The position numbers and the translations under genes are program-made. A stretch of DNA of 9,089 nt. Origin: UBA6168 sp964423205 (GTDB lineage Bacteria > Bacteroidota > Bacteroidia > Chitinophagales > Saprospiraceae). Positions within the stretch are counted from its first letter, which is position 1. Each line of letters begins with the position of its first letter. The stretch is from assembly GCA_964423205.1 (NCBI GenBank), contig CAYRDX010000105.1:1-9089 (forward strand). Direction: 5' to 3'. Positions 1 to 7,286 of this stretch are shown in pieces. Below the pieces are notes generated by a model. It was not told the origin of the DNA, did no database searches, and saw only the letters and a program-made list of their open reading frames with translations.

Positions 1-163
1 GGAATCAGAAGTTGCCTTTCTGAGGTCTTTGTTGGACAAATTCCTAAGTGGGGGGGGGGTAAGAAAGATTAGAGCCAAACTCCGTTCCACCGCTGCACCT
101 ATTGTTTCGGTTTATGGACACACTTCTAGTTTGGCTGGATTATTACCTTATCGACAATTCTGA
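1..163 (+). CDS. XRE-family regulator, 3' end only (copy 0), with extended C-terminus
   Basis: This is the 3' end of a gene that begins outside the window. Reading from base 2 gives the same residues as positions 80-95 of the intact XRE protein at 8756-9049. Over the first 49 bases only one base differs (C at 44, T in the intact copy). The intact copy then has six G followed by TAA. Here there are ten G (50-59), so the stop is read through and the frame runs about 35 codons further to TGA at 161-163. The added tail is basic and ordinary-looking, with no recognised domain. It faces the outer-membrane protein gene that ends at 182, so the two genes converge with an 18-base gap. The longer G run could be a real slippage tract, a fixed mutation or a sequencing error. 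The identity of the family rests on the other copies, since the DNA-binding half is not in the window. Confidence 0.7.
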   Translation, partial: ESEVAFLRSLLDKFLSGGGVRKIRAKLRSTAAPIVSVYGHTSSLAGLLPYRQF

Positions 164-181
164 TGCGCTAAAGAGGGAACG

Positions 182-2869
182 TTACAATTTATAGGATACT
201 TTGAATAGCAAGGTCCTTGGTAAGACATATATTCTCGTATCGGAAACAATAAATTCGTTAGCAAAATACTCCTTTCTGTAATTTGTATCAAATAGATTGT
301 TCCCTTCAATTTCAAAACCCCACGGACTATCTTCCCTCCTGTAATACAGTGAGGCATTGAATGTATGAAAAATACTGCTTGTGCTCTTATCCTTATTTAA
401 TACTGATTCATAGCTATAGTTTACATTTAAATTGAAATCCTTCAGAAATTGGTATCGAATCTCCCCAAACGGTTTACTGCGAATAAAACTGTTTTTGAAT
501 GATTCGGAATAAAAGACGCTATAATTCCGGGTAAACCCAATTGTTAAGTTTGGATATTTTTTTAGGTTAGTTTCCATTTTAGCTATATACCCAATATTTC
601 TTGACCTGTAATTTACGTCTTTACTATTTACGCTTTTTATATTATCGGATAACGAACCGTTGCTATTGACTGATAATTTGTATTTATTAATAGTCTTAGA
701 AAAAGCAGCACTCATGCGTAAGTTTTTGTCAGGCAGCTCAGTGTATAAGAACGTGTTGATCTGGTTAATTCCGTCAATATCAGTCGTATTTTGAATTGAC
801 TTTTCTTTTTGACTGTAGGTTGCTCTCATGTTATAGGATATCCCTCGCAATTGATTAAACCTATAATAATAAATTGAGGCTTCATGGGTAAGCGAATTTT
901 CCAGTAGATAGTTGCCGCGGTACAAGCTATTGAAACTGCCCATACTCAACCGGTTGGCAAAATAAGTGACATCATTAAAAAGTGATGTGAGACGATATTG
1001 CAAATCAAGGCTTTCGGAGCTTTTAATATCCCATTTGATTAAAAGGTCAGGTAATAACTGGGTTTTAGTTTTTTTGTGAAGATTAACTCCGAATTGACTT
1101 ATGTTCCAGAAATATTGGTGGTAAATCATACCCGTCCTGATACTTAAGTCCCCTGCTTTAGCTTTGTATTGGATTCCGGCATAAGGGTCGCGTAAACTAA
1201 AAACAGTTTCATTATTAAATCCGACATCAGTTAAGCTTTCTTTTTGTTCACCCAACAACTGAAAGTCGGTCGATTGGAATTGTTGACTGGAATAGTTGTA
1301 TCCTAAGACAGGATAGACATGGTTATAATTATTTACAGACCAATAATGCTTTAAGCCAAGCGAAAAGTTATGGTTTCTTGACTCAATATCCTGTAAGTAA
1401 GTAAAGTGCTCACTTCCATTCACTGGAATTACCTCTGGAAATATTGGCCAGGTAGTATTCAGGACTCGCGCATTGTTATTTTTCGACCCTTGAAAAGCGG
1501 CCTTGAATGTTGTGGTGTGTTTATTGGATATTTGCCTGCTGTATCCAAAATCCTGTTTTAACTCCCATGAATCAGTTGTAAGATTGGCATCAATATTATT
1601 GTTCAAAAGCAAACTCATAGATTTTTGCACATCACTTGCCTTCCCATCGCTGGTTTTCAATGTAGTTGAAAACCTCACATCTTCATTTGCGTTTGGAACA
1701 AAGCCGAATTCTAATTTATTCAAGGATATTTTATTGTCAGACCTTGACGCAGCATGCCTTTTCTCTTCATCGACAAGCTGGTTGTTCAAAATGTAACCAT
1801 AATTATTTTCCTCCTTTGCTTCCGTAACATTATCATTTAGTATGCTGTATGCATTAACCCTGATTTTTGGTGAGAATTGACGGTGAATGTTGAAAGCTCC
1901 AAACTTATCTTTGCTTGCTGTAATATCTTTGTTTATCAGTGATTTCACAAAATCACTGTTTGCGAGGTTGAAGTAATTGACCGGATTTTCAATGAACTTG
2001 GTAAGCCCTCCTTCAAAATTAATGTAGTCGTTAAAAGTGAAAGACTTGTTTCCTGTATTGTTCAAATCACCGATTGCATTAACGCTTGTCTTTGGGCTGT
2101 AATAAAACAACGTTGGGTGCCCAAGGTATCGCTCTTTAACACCTGCCCCGGCTTCCAAATCGCCAAAAACAAACCTTTTTTTACCTTCCTTCAATTTTAT
2201 ATTCATAGCCATTTTATCCTCGTCAGTCAACCCCTTCAAAAATGGCACATCGGAGTAATTGTTCAGCACCTCTACATTCTCTACAACATTTGCCGGGATA
2301 TTGTCCACCCCCAATTTAGTGCCGCCATAAAAGAAAGGTTGCCCCTCTACCATCAACTTGTCGACCTTTTTTCCATTCACTGTAACATTCCCCTCCTTAT
2401 CTACCTCTATTCCCGGTAGTTTTTTCAGGACCTCCCGAAGTTTCCTTTCTTCACCTGTTGCAAATGCCGATATTCGGTAGATAATAGTGTCCTCCTTTAC
2501 TATAACCGGGATGTATTTATCAGACACTGTTACCTCTTTTAATGATTCATTGGCCTGACTTAGGATAAAGTCTTTCAGGGCATTCTCAGCGGCTTCGATT
2601 GTATATGTTGCTTTTTTGAATCCTACAAAACTTATTTCTATATCATAGCTTACATTTTTCTGTAATGAAAGATTATACCGCCCTTTCTCTTCAGTAATGG
2701 AAAATGCAATGTTCTTTTCACCCGAACGAGGTATGGCTAATACATTGGCAAATTCAAGCGGGTTTCCCAATGAGTCCGTCACTACACCGGTCAAAGTGAT
2801 ATTAACTTGCCCATATAACTGCATACTGAACAATACTGCAACGAATAATCCCAGGCATCTAATTCTCAT
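182..2869 (-). CDS. Outer-membrane beta-barrel protein, TonB-dependent-receptor-like, with carboxypeptidase regulatory domain
   Basis: The 895-aa protein starts with a signal peptide (about residues 1-20, ending LYGQ). A carboxypeptidase-D regulatory-like beta-sandwich follows at about 25-105; it begins LTGVVTDSLGNPLEFANV. A plug-like domain spans about 125-230 and includes LREVLKKLPGIEVDKEG, VNGKKVDKLMVEGQPFF and the NIPANVVENVEVL segment. The remainder (about 230-895) is a long run of alternating polar and aromatic strands typical of a Bacteroidota outer-membrane barrel (OMP_b-brl_3 type). I see no clear TonB box, so active TonB-driven import is not shown. The ATG at 2869 lies 11 bases after the stop of the GLPGLI gene, which indicates co-transcription. 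Pairing of this receptor-like family with GLPGLI proteins is a known recurring arrangement of unknown function. The substrate cannot be told from the sequence. Confidence 0.9.
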   Translation of the reverse strand: MRIRCLGLFVAVLFSMQLYGQVNITLTGVVTDSLGNPLEFANVLAIPRSGEKNIAFSITEEKGRYNLSLQKNVSYDIEISFVGFKKATYTIEAAENALKDFILSQANESLKEVTVSDKYIPVIVKEDTIIYRISAFATGEERKLREVLKKLPGIEVDKEGNVTVNGKKVDKLMVEGQPFFYGGTKLGVDNIPANVVENVEVLNNYSDVPFLKGLTDEDKMAMNIKLKEGKKRFVFGDLEAGAGVKERYLGHPTLFYYSPKTSVNAIGDLNNTGNKSFTFNDYINFEGGLTKFIENPVNYFNLANSDFVKSLINKDITASKDKFGAFNIHRQFSPKIRVNAYSILNDNVTEAKEENNYGYILNNQLVDEEKRHAASRSDNKISLNKLEFGFVPNANEDVRFSTTLKTSDGKASDVQKSMSLLLNNNIDANLTTDSWELKQDFGYSRQISNKHTTTFKAAFQGSKNNNARVLNTTWPIFPEVIPVNGSEHFTYLQDIESRNHNFSLGLKHYWSVNNYNHVYPVLGYNYSSQQFQSTDFQLLGEQKESLTDVGFNNETVFSLRDPYAGIQYKAKAGDLSIRTGMIYHQYFWNISQFGVNLHKKTKTQLLPDLLIKWDIKSSESLDLQYRLTSLFNDVTYFANRLSMGSFNSLYRGNYLLENSLTHEASIYYYRFNQLRGISYNMRATYSQKEKSIQNTTDIDGINQINTFLYTELPDKNLRMSAAFSKTINKYKLSVNSNGSLSDNIKSVNSKDVNYRSRNIGYIAKMETNLKKYPNLTIGFTRNYSVFYSESFKNSFIRSKPFGEIRYQFLKDFNLNVNYSYESVLNKDKSTSSIFHTFNASLYYRREDSPWGFEIEGNNLFDTNYRKEYFANEFIVSDTRIYVLPRTLLFKVSYKL

Positions 2870-2880
2870 GAGCGATTCGA

Positions 2881-3627
2881 TTATTTTCTAATAGGGCGCA
2901 ATTCAGCCAATAATTTTAGATAAGCTTCATGTGTAATCTTTCTTCCTTTAGTCGGCTCTGCCAGTACTTTTTCTTTAACTTTTTCTGTTGACTTAATTTC
3001 CGTTACATATAGAAAGCTTCTGCCACCAAATGATGCTTCCAGAACCAACCCAGGAAGGCCGTCCAGTCCCTTGGGCCCAAATGGAAATGGTATTTCATTT
3101 GTAAACCATGCTACTGGGTCAAATTTTAACAAAATATTCCTCGAATAGTCAAATTCTTCCCAATGTGTGGTTGCTTTATAACATTTATACCCATGGATTA
3201 TTTTAGTTTCATTTGTAATTTCCCATTTGTACTGTTCAAATGGATATTCAATCAAAAATACTTCCCCTGTTGATTCTGATCGTTTTAGTTTTTTTTTGGT
3301 TTTAATGTTTTTATAGTAAACATCCCCCTTTAAAGCCCCTGCTGTAATTGACGCCATTCGATATATAAATTCTTCACCTTCAGGTATGAGTTTATCTTTT
3401 AATCTAAAAGCACTTGAATATTCATTAAAATACAACTCCAACTCTATATTTTTTTCAGCCTGCATAGTTCTTTTGACCATTTCTACAGCCATTTTATTTT
3501 CATGGTCATCGATTTTGGTATTTTCCAGCCCGGCAAATCCCACCTTATACGTAATATGATACAATGGTTGTTGACTGTAAAGCGACAGGTTAAAGAAAAA
3601 AAAGGAAATAAGGAAACAAAATTTCAT
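2881..3627 (-). CDS. GLPGLI family protein
   Basis: The protein is 248 aa. I chose the ATG at 3627 because it starts a good signal peptide (MKFCFLISFFFF then LYSQ); the frame stays open upstream to 3837, but that stretch has no secretion signal in the right place and overlaps the preceding gene. The family signature is at residues 188-198 (LDGLPGLVLEA), preceded by AWFTNEIPFPFGPKG. The usual HGYKCYKAT segment is at 145-153. Family members are exported Bacteroidota proteins of unknown function, commonly next to a receptor-like outer-membrane protein, as here: the stop is 11 bases from the start of the 895-aa barrel gene. A hairpin at 3649-3688 sits just upstream and may lower or regulate expression of this gene relative to the small gene before it. 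A run of nine A (coding strand) encodes the KKK at 111-113 and is a possible slippage site. Confidence 0.9.
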   Translation of the reverse strand: MKFCFLISFFFFNLSLYSQQPLYHITYKVGFAGLENTKIDDHENKMAVEMVKRTMQAEKNIELELYFNEYSSAFRLKDKLIPEGEEFIYRMASITAGALKGDVYYKNIKTKKKLKRSESTGEVFLIEYPFEQYKWEITNETKIIHGYKCYKATTHWEEFDYSRNILLKFDPVAWFTNEIPFPFGPKGLDGLPGLVLEASFGGRSFLYVTEIKSTEKVKEKVLAEPTKGRKITHEAYLKLLAELRPIRK

Positions 3628-3648
3628 AATGGAGATTATTAAAATAAA

Positions 3649-3688
3649 TAGACAAAATGGCTTGTTGACACATAATCCATTTTGTCTA
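3649..3688 (-). terminator. Intercistronic hairpin followed by a T-rich tract
   Basis: A perfect 12-bp inverted repeat (TAGACAAAATGG at 3649-3660 and its complement at 3677-3688) with a 16-base spacer. Read on the minus strand it is followed by TTTATTTT, which resembles a weak, AT-rich intrinsic terminator. It lies in the 79-base gap between the small cysteine protein gene and the GLPGLI gene, about 20 bases before the GLPGLI start. It could be a partial terminator, an attenuator or an RNA-stability element that sets unequal expression in the operon. The stem has only four G-C pairs, so strength as a terminator is uncertain. Confidence 0.5.
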
Positions 3689-3706
3689 AATTTTGAAAGT
3701 TTATTG

Positions 3707-3910
3707 TTACTGGGTCGCTTCTTCACACATCCTTTTGGCGTTGTTCCAAATAAAATTGTACTCCTCAGTTGTAAAACAACGGCCATATTCCCTTTCAGAA
3801 ATTGCGCACCAAGCACTTGCAAAGTTAGCACAATCAATATTTACTTCTTCCGCTGGCCTGAAACTCATCGTTGCAAGCATAAACAAAAATGCCAAAATCA
3901 GGTTTTTCAT
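3707..3910 (-). CDS. Small secreted four-cysteine protein, unknown function
   Basis: The 67-aa protein has a signal peptide (about residues 1-20, hydrophobic MKNLILAFLFMLATMSF). The mature part is about 47 aa with cysteines at 27, 35, 45 and 62, enough for two disulfides after export, and several aromatic residues. I recognise no family. The ATG at 3910 is preceded by AT-rich sequence with no Shine-Dalgarno motif, as usual in this phylum. It lies on the same strand as, and 79 bases upstream of, the GLPGLI gene, so the three genes probably form one transcription unit, modulated by the hairpin between them. Signal peptide, cysteine spacing and position argue for a real gene despite the short length. 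It could be a substrate, partner or peptide ligand of the downstream outer-membrane protein; that is inference only. Confidence 0.6.
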   Translation of the reverse strand: MKNLILAFLFMLATMSFRPAEEVNIDCANFASAWCAISEREYGRCFTTEEYNFIWNNAKRMCEEATQ

Positions 3911-3921
3911 GATAAGAAAAT

Positions 3922-4326
3922 TTAAAAAGTTATCCTGCCTTTTAGAGCAGGTTTGGGAAAAACTCCCGGAAACAGTTTCCTAATCAGCAGCTTGATTTCA
4001 TCACGCGGTTCCTTTTCTGTAAACAGAGTGGCAGTGAGTTGGGAAGATGATTACTGGTTTTGCCGTGAACTTCCGGATTCCTCAATCTGCCTTTATTCGA
4101 AAAGCTGTTTGATTTTATTTTTTTGCTGCAATTGAAAGCCAGCCATAAATGGTTTTCAAATTGTGATTGAGTGTTTCAAAATTATCAACACTTAGAAATT
4201 GCAATATCAATGGCTTCGTCACCAGTTTTAATGATGCTTATAAATAGTCTGTGCCAACTTATCAATGAAACTGATAGTGCCTTTAAATTTGAAATCCTTT
4301 AATAGAAAATCGCCGGAACATCTTTG
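3922..4326 (-). pseudogene. Possible decayed coding sequence upstream of the small protein gene
   Basis: This stretch has no intact gene. On the minus strand three open segments without start codons follow one another in different frames: 4326-4228 (32 codons, includes DFLLKDFKFKGTISFIDKL), 4237-4115 (40 codons, includes VDNFETLNHNLKTIYGWL) and 4050-3922 (42 codons, includes EPRDEIKLLIRKLFPGVF). Their residue composition is protein-like and together they would make a protein of about 130 aa broken by indels and stops. A promoter-like element lies just upstream at 4339-4369. I do not recognise a family. Open segments of 30-40 codons also occur by chance in AT-rich DNA, so the call is weak; the alternative is a long 5' leader of the downstream operon. 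Confidence 0.3.
4177..4204 (-). promoter_or_regulatory. Possible second minus-strand promoter
   Basis: TAATTTTG (complement of 4177-4184) matches the Bacteroidota -7 element TAnnTTTG, with a TTG at 4202-4204 seventeen bases further upstream. It would give a leader of about 260 bases to the small cysteine protein gene. The match is short and the DNA is AT-rich, so chance is a real alternative. Confidence 0.25.
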
Positions 4327-4338
4327 TTATGTGCATAG

Positions 4339-4369
4339 CAAAAATAAAGTGCCTAAAAGGGGCATGCAA
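4339..4369 (-). promoter_or_regulatory. Minus-strand promoter candidate of the GLPGLI/barrel operon
   Basis: On the minus strand TTG (4367-4369), 20 bases, then TATTTTTG (4339-4346), fitting the Bacteroidota pattern TTG-N17-23-TAnnTTTG. The same TTG-N20-TAnnTTTG layout is found at 8622-8652 in front of the other operon, also immediately beside operator-like dyads. That repetition is the best support. It would start transcription near 4330, over 400 bases from the first intact gene. Confidence 0.5.
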
Positions 4370-4377
4370 CAACTTTT

Positions 4378-4412
4378 GTTTCTAAATTAGAACTTCTGTT
4401 TCTAAATTATTC
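4378..4412. promoter_or_regulatory. Operator-like dyads beside the truncated regulator
   Basis: One complete unit at 4378-4397 contains TTCTAA-A-TTAGAA (4380-4392), a perfect 6+1+6 palindrome. A second unit starts exactly 20 bases later (4398) but its right half is degenerate. The units match the three-unit array at 8661-8720, where each dyad has one mismatch. An inverted repeat TATTCC-ATTTT-GGAATA (4408-4424) follows. The position beside the promoter at 4339-4369 suggests a binding site for an XRE protein supplied by another copy. Confidence 0.55.
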
Positions 4413-4434
4413 CATTTTGGAATATTTTCCTATG

Positions 4435-4582
4435 CCGAGACATTGGAAGCCTCGGTGGATGAGGTACAAAAAAAAAGATGGAGCTTAAAATCAAGGATGC
4501 TCAAATCGTACAAACTCTGGAATCAGAAGTTGCCTTTCTGAGGTCTTTGTTGGACAAATTCCTGAGCAGTGGGGGTAAGTGA
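4435..4582 (+). pseudogene. Truncated and frameshifted XRE regulator remnant (middle copy)
   Basis: Bases 4435 onward align with codons about 52-97 of the intact XRE gene at 8756-9049. The start codon and the whole helix-turn-helix half are missing: upstream, the operator units and a short TTTTGGAATA segment (like TTTTAGGAATA at 8717-8727) are kept, then the sequence jumps straight to the second half of the gene, which implies an internal deletion of roughly 170 bases. A poly-A run at 4468-4476 replaces CTGCAAAAAAAG by an 11-base version, a -1 frameshift. The tail has an added serine codon and five G, running on to TGA at 4580-4582. The last part (4519 onward) is still nearly identical to the other copies, while the CGTACAAAC region (around 4507-4516) differs. 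No DNA-binding protein can come from this copy. Confidence 0.85.
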
Positions 4583-4663
4583 TCAGGTTTCCTTGCAGCG
4601 GGTGGAATCAATTTCGTTTACCCGGTAATCAAAGAGAATTAGTTGCCTTGTACACTGAAATCT

Positions 4664-5857
4664 TCATTGTATTACGAATTTTGTTTGTTTATCACCTATT
4701 TTAATCCAATAAATACCCGGTTGAATATTGAGCAAAGTAATTCTCATCCCATCAGAAATTACCCGTCTTTCTTTCAACACCAGGTGTCCCAGCGAATTAA
4801 AAATAAAAACCCAACCAGCTGATGCGACTTGTTCACCAAAATCTATTTTTATTTCACCTGTAGCCGGGTTGGGATAAATGGTGAATCCAACTTCAGTCTT
4901 ACCGTTCACATTCTCTATGCACGAAATATTATGGTTGACCAGTCCTGGTCTGAACACTTCTATCGTTGCCAACATTCGTTCCATCTGTCCATGAGTGAAA
5001 AAGAACATACAGGCATCATCCACGTAGTCCATGAAGTTCATGAACATATCGGGGCTACCACAAGTAGTTTGCGGATGAATAGGGCACCCCTTATATGGGT
5101 GTTGTTGTAATGGTGTATCCTCAACCCCATCGTCCGTTTCACATGTTTCATCATTGCCCCAGGTATGGTTTAGACCTAAGAAGTGACCCACCTCGTGAAC
5201 TGCTACTCTGCCCAATTGATAGCGTATGGATTTGTTCTGCCCAAAGTATTTGGGATGAACTACAACACCCTGTTTGTAAGTAGGGACCAGACCCGGGTAA
5301 GTGCCCGTTCCTGTCAAAAAATTTCCGGTGTTAGCCACCCAGATGTTCAGGTATCTTTCAGGGTCCCATGCTGGGGAAATATGGTACAGCTCTTCTTTTA
5401 TACCGACATTTTCTACAAAAGTTCTTCTGTTAGTAATCCCGTTAGTTCGGAGTCCTTCGGGTGTTTCACCGGCGAGGCAAAAGCGGATTTTCTTATTGGC
5501 TATAAAAGGATGGAATTCTTTCGGAACATTTTTCATGCTTATGTTTTCGCTGTTAAAGTCCCGATTGAGAATTTCGATTTGTTCCAGAACTTTCTCTTCG
5601 GTCAGGTTTTCTTCAGGTGTATTCCAAACGATGTGAACGACAACCGGAATGATGACTTCTGACCTTAATAACACTGCGCTGTTTTCAAGAAGGAGTACAC
5701 TATTGAGTCTATCCTGGAATTTTGCTTTGATTGAGTCAACTTTAACACCTTTGCTTTTCTGCTTTTCTTCCAGCCATTGCGATCCGCACATTGGGCCTTG
5801 TGCGTTCGCACAAAACCTAAGAGCTACGAGAAGACAGAAAAGGCATTTGAGTGCCAT
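4664..5857 (-). CDS. M43 (pappalysin-like) zinc metalloprotease with T9SS type A sorting domain
   Basis: The 397-aa protein has a signal peptide (about residues 1-20, ending CANAQG), a propeptide-like stretch to about 65, and a catalytic domain starting VIIPVVVHIVWNT. The zinc site is HEVGHFLGLNH at 221-231, with H221, H225 and H231 as ligands and E222 as catalytic base. The metzincin Met-turn follows in FMNFMDYVDDACM (M276). Cysteines near 239, 258 and 266 fit the disulfides of this family. Residues 327-397 (IYPNPATGEIKIDF to the end TKFVIQ) form a type A T9SS sorting domain, so the enzyme is predicted to cross the outer membrane and be surface-attached or released. It is last in the operon, 21 bases after the CHU_C gene. 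The catalytic residues are complete, so it should be active; the substrate is unknown. Confidence 0.93.
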   Translation of the reverse strand: MALKCLFCLLVALRFCANAQGPMCGSQWLEEKQKSKGVKVDSIKAKFQDRLNSVLLLENSAVLLRSEVIIPVVVHIVWNTPEENLTEEKVLEQIEILNRDFNSENISMKNVPKEFHPFIANKKIRFCLAGETPEGLRTNGITNRRTFVENVGIKEELYHISPAWDPERYLNIWVANTGNFLTGTGTYPGLVPTYKQGVVVHPKYFGQNKSIRYQLGRVAVHEVGHFLGLNHTWGNDETCETDDGVEDTPLQQHPYKGCPIHPQTTCGSPDMFMNFMDYVDDACMFFFTHGQMERMLATIEVFRPGLVNHNISCIENVNGKTEVGFTIYPNPATGEIKIDFGEQVASAGWVFIFNSLGHLVLKERRVISDGMRITLLNIQPGIYWIKIGDKQTKFVIQ

Positions 5858-5878
5858 GGTACTGTGCAGTTTTGAAAT

Positions 5879-7276
5879 TCAGCGCAAAATGGTAAGCTCC
5901 CCTTTTTCAAGGTGTCGTTCTGCGGTTCCGTTTCGCAATGTTTCATATTCTAACAACCAAACATAAGTACCGGGTGTAGCGGTTTTGTTCTGAGTACTTC
6001 CGTTCCAAATTGGCTCTTCTCCTCTCCCGGAAGAGTACAGCAGCCCTCCCCAGCGGTCGAACACTGTAAAACGCAGGATTTGGTAATTGAAGTCGCAGTC
6101 AATATAGACCTGAAGTTCATCGTTGATACCGTCGCCATTGGGTGAAATAGCAGAAGGAATATAAACCCGGCAGCCACAGTCCTCTGCCCTGACTTGAGTT
6201 GTGAAAGTGAACTGTCCGCAATCGTTTGTCACAGTCACGGTGTAAGTGCCAGTTGACGAAACTTTATATTCACGTCCGGTGGAGCCATCCGGCCAAAGAT
6301 AAGTGCCGGGAAGAGGTGCTTTTAATGGAATGGGTTTGCCCGCGCATATAGTTGTATCAGTATGATAAATATTCATCCTTGTGTCCAAAATGTGCACAGT
6401 ATCCCTTAGGACACAATTATCGATGGAGGCTTCAACGGTATAAGTGCCTGGGGAAATAACGGATAAGGTGCTGTCTGTTGCGCCAGTATTCCAAAGGTAG
6501 GTAGCTTCGAGGAAGGCGGCATTCAGGGTCTTGGGCTGCCCCTCACACAACAGCAGTGTGTCAGGTAAAGGGTCGAAGGCTTGGATGAGGACATCTTCGA
6601 TGTAAAAGTAGCTGGTATTAAACATAAAAGCAGGATTGCCTACTTCTATAAGCATTTGTGATTCTTGTCTGAAATTACCGATAATCGCATATTCCTCTCC
6701 ACCTCGTGCAGTATAACAACCGTTGATTTTTGTCCAACCGAGCGTGTCTTTAATGAGTGTGCCTCTGTTCTCAATAACTGGATTTAGCGGCAATACTCCA
6801 TTCTTGTCTTTAAATTCCTTGTAATAAAATGTATCGGTCAGCGCCAAACCTATAGCATCCTGATACATCCAGCTAAAACCATTTGGAATAATATCTGGGG
6901 AGACATAAAATCGTAGATAATAGGTTTTGCCTTTTGACATTTGAGCCTTTAAAGGGGTTTCTATATATTCACTTACACCTATGGAACTGTTATAATTAGA
7001 AAATACAAAAATCCCAGCGTAACCCGCACTACTTCTTGGCTGTTGGTAACTTCCATGATGTGGGGCAAAAGGAGGAAAGATAAGAGGAACAGAAGAGCAT
7101 TTATTGAATATATCGGGAGTGCCGTTTGAAGCTGATTTCCAGGGTTTAGCCAAGGAAATTTGAGCTTTATTCCAAGGGCAGGTAATTATATCGTCAAATC
7201 CCGGATTTGGAATGAGGTTCTGTCCGTTGGAAAAATAAGCAGCCAGTAAGGTCCATATCCATAAAGTCCTCTTCAT
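5879..7276 (-). CDS. Exported protein with gliding-motility-associated (CHU_C, T9SS type B) C-terminal domain
   Basis: The 465-aa protein has a signal peptide (1-18, ending SNGQ). An N-terminal domain at about 20-235 begins NLIPNPGFDD, a start common in large exported Bacteroidota proteins, and looks like a jelly-roll carbohydrate-binding-type fold. Two related Ig/PKD-like repeats follow, at about 240-297 (LLCEGQPKTLNAAF, ATYLWNTGATDSTL) and 306-362 (TICAGKPIPLKAPL, GTYLWPDGSTGREY). The C-terminal domain at about 371-465 carries the family hallmarks YIPSAISPNGDGINDELQV, FTVFDRWGGLLY, W424NG and PGTYVWLLEY. Such domains direct T9SS export and surface attachment. No catalytic motif is visible, so an adhesin or surface structural role is more likely than an enzyme. 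It lies between the Cys/Trp-rich protein gene (56-base gap with a strong hairpin) and the protease gene (21-base gap). Confidence 0.9.
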   Translation of the reverse strand: MKRTLWIWTLLAAYFSNGQNLIPNPGFDDIITCPWNKAQISLAKPWKSASNGTPDIFNKCSSVPLIFPPFAPHHGSYQQPRSSAGYAGIFVFSNYNSSIGVSEYIETPLKAQMSKGKTYYLRFYVSPDIIPNGFSWMYQDAIGLALTDTFYYKEFKDKNGVLPLNPVIENRGTLIKDTLGWTKINGCYTARGGEEYAIIGNFRQESQMLIEVGNPAFMFNTSYFYIEDVLIQAFDPLPDTLLLCEGQPKTLNAAFLEATYLWNTGATDSTLSVISPGTYTVEASIDNCVLRDTVHILDTRMNIYHTDTTICAGKPIPLKAPLPGTYLWPDGSTGREYKVSSTGTYTVTVTNDCGQFTFTTQVRAEDCGCRVYIPSAISPNGDGINDELQVYIDCDFNYQILRFTVFDRWGGLLYSSGRGEEPIWNGSTQNKTATPGTYVWLLEYETLRNGTAERHLEKGELTILR

Positions 7277-7286
7277 AATTGAAATG

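Noticed and set aside
1503..2419. Plus-strand open frames of about 100 codons (1503-1796 and 2117-2419) inside the barrel gene
   Set aside because: They are antisense to continuous plug and barrel coding sequence and have no family features.
3628..3837. N-terminal 70-codon extension of the GLPGLI frame
   Set aside because: It would bury the signal peptide and overlap the small cysteine protein gene; the ATG at 3627 gives a proper exported protein.
3953..4135. 60-codon plus-strand open frame
   Set aside because: No signal peptide or domain, poor composition, and it overlaps degenerate minus-strand segments; nothing supports it as a gene.
4599..4624. Terminator for the protease operon (CGGGT/ACCCG)
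   Set aside because: Only a 5-bp stem with a 16-base loop and no T-run on the minus strand.
5183..5662. 159-codon plus-strand open frame opposite the M43 protease
   Set aside because: It is antisense to a well-supported protease with complete catalytic motifs, and its translation has no signal peptide or recognisable domain. It is a shadow of the real gene.
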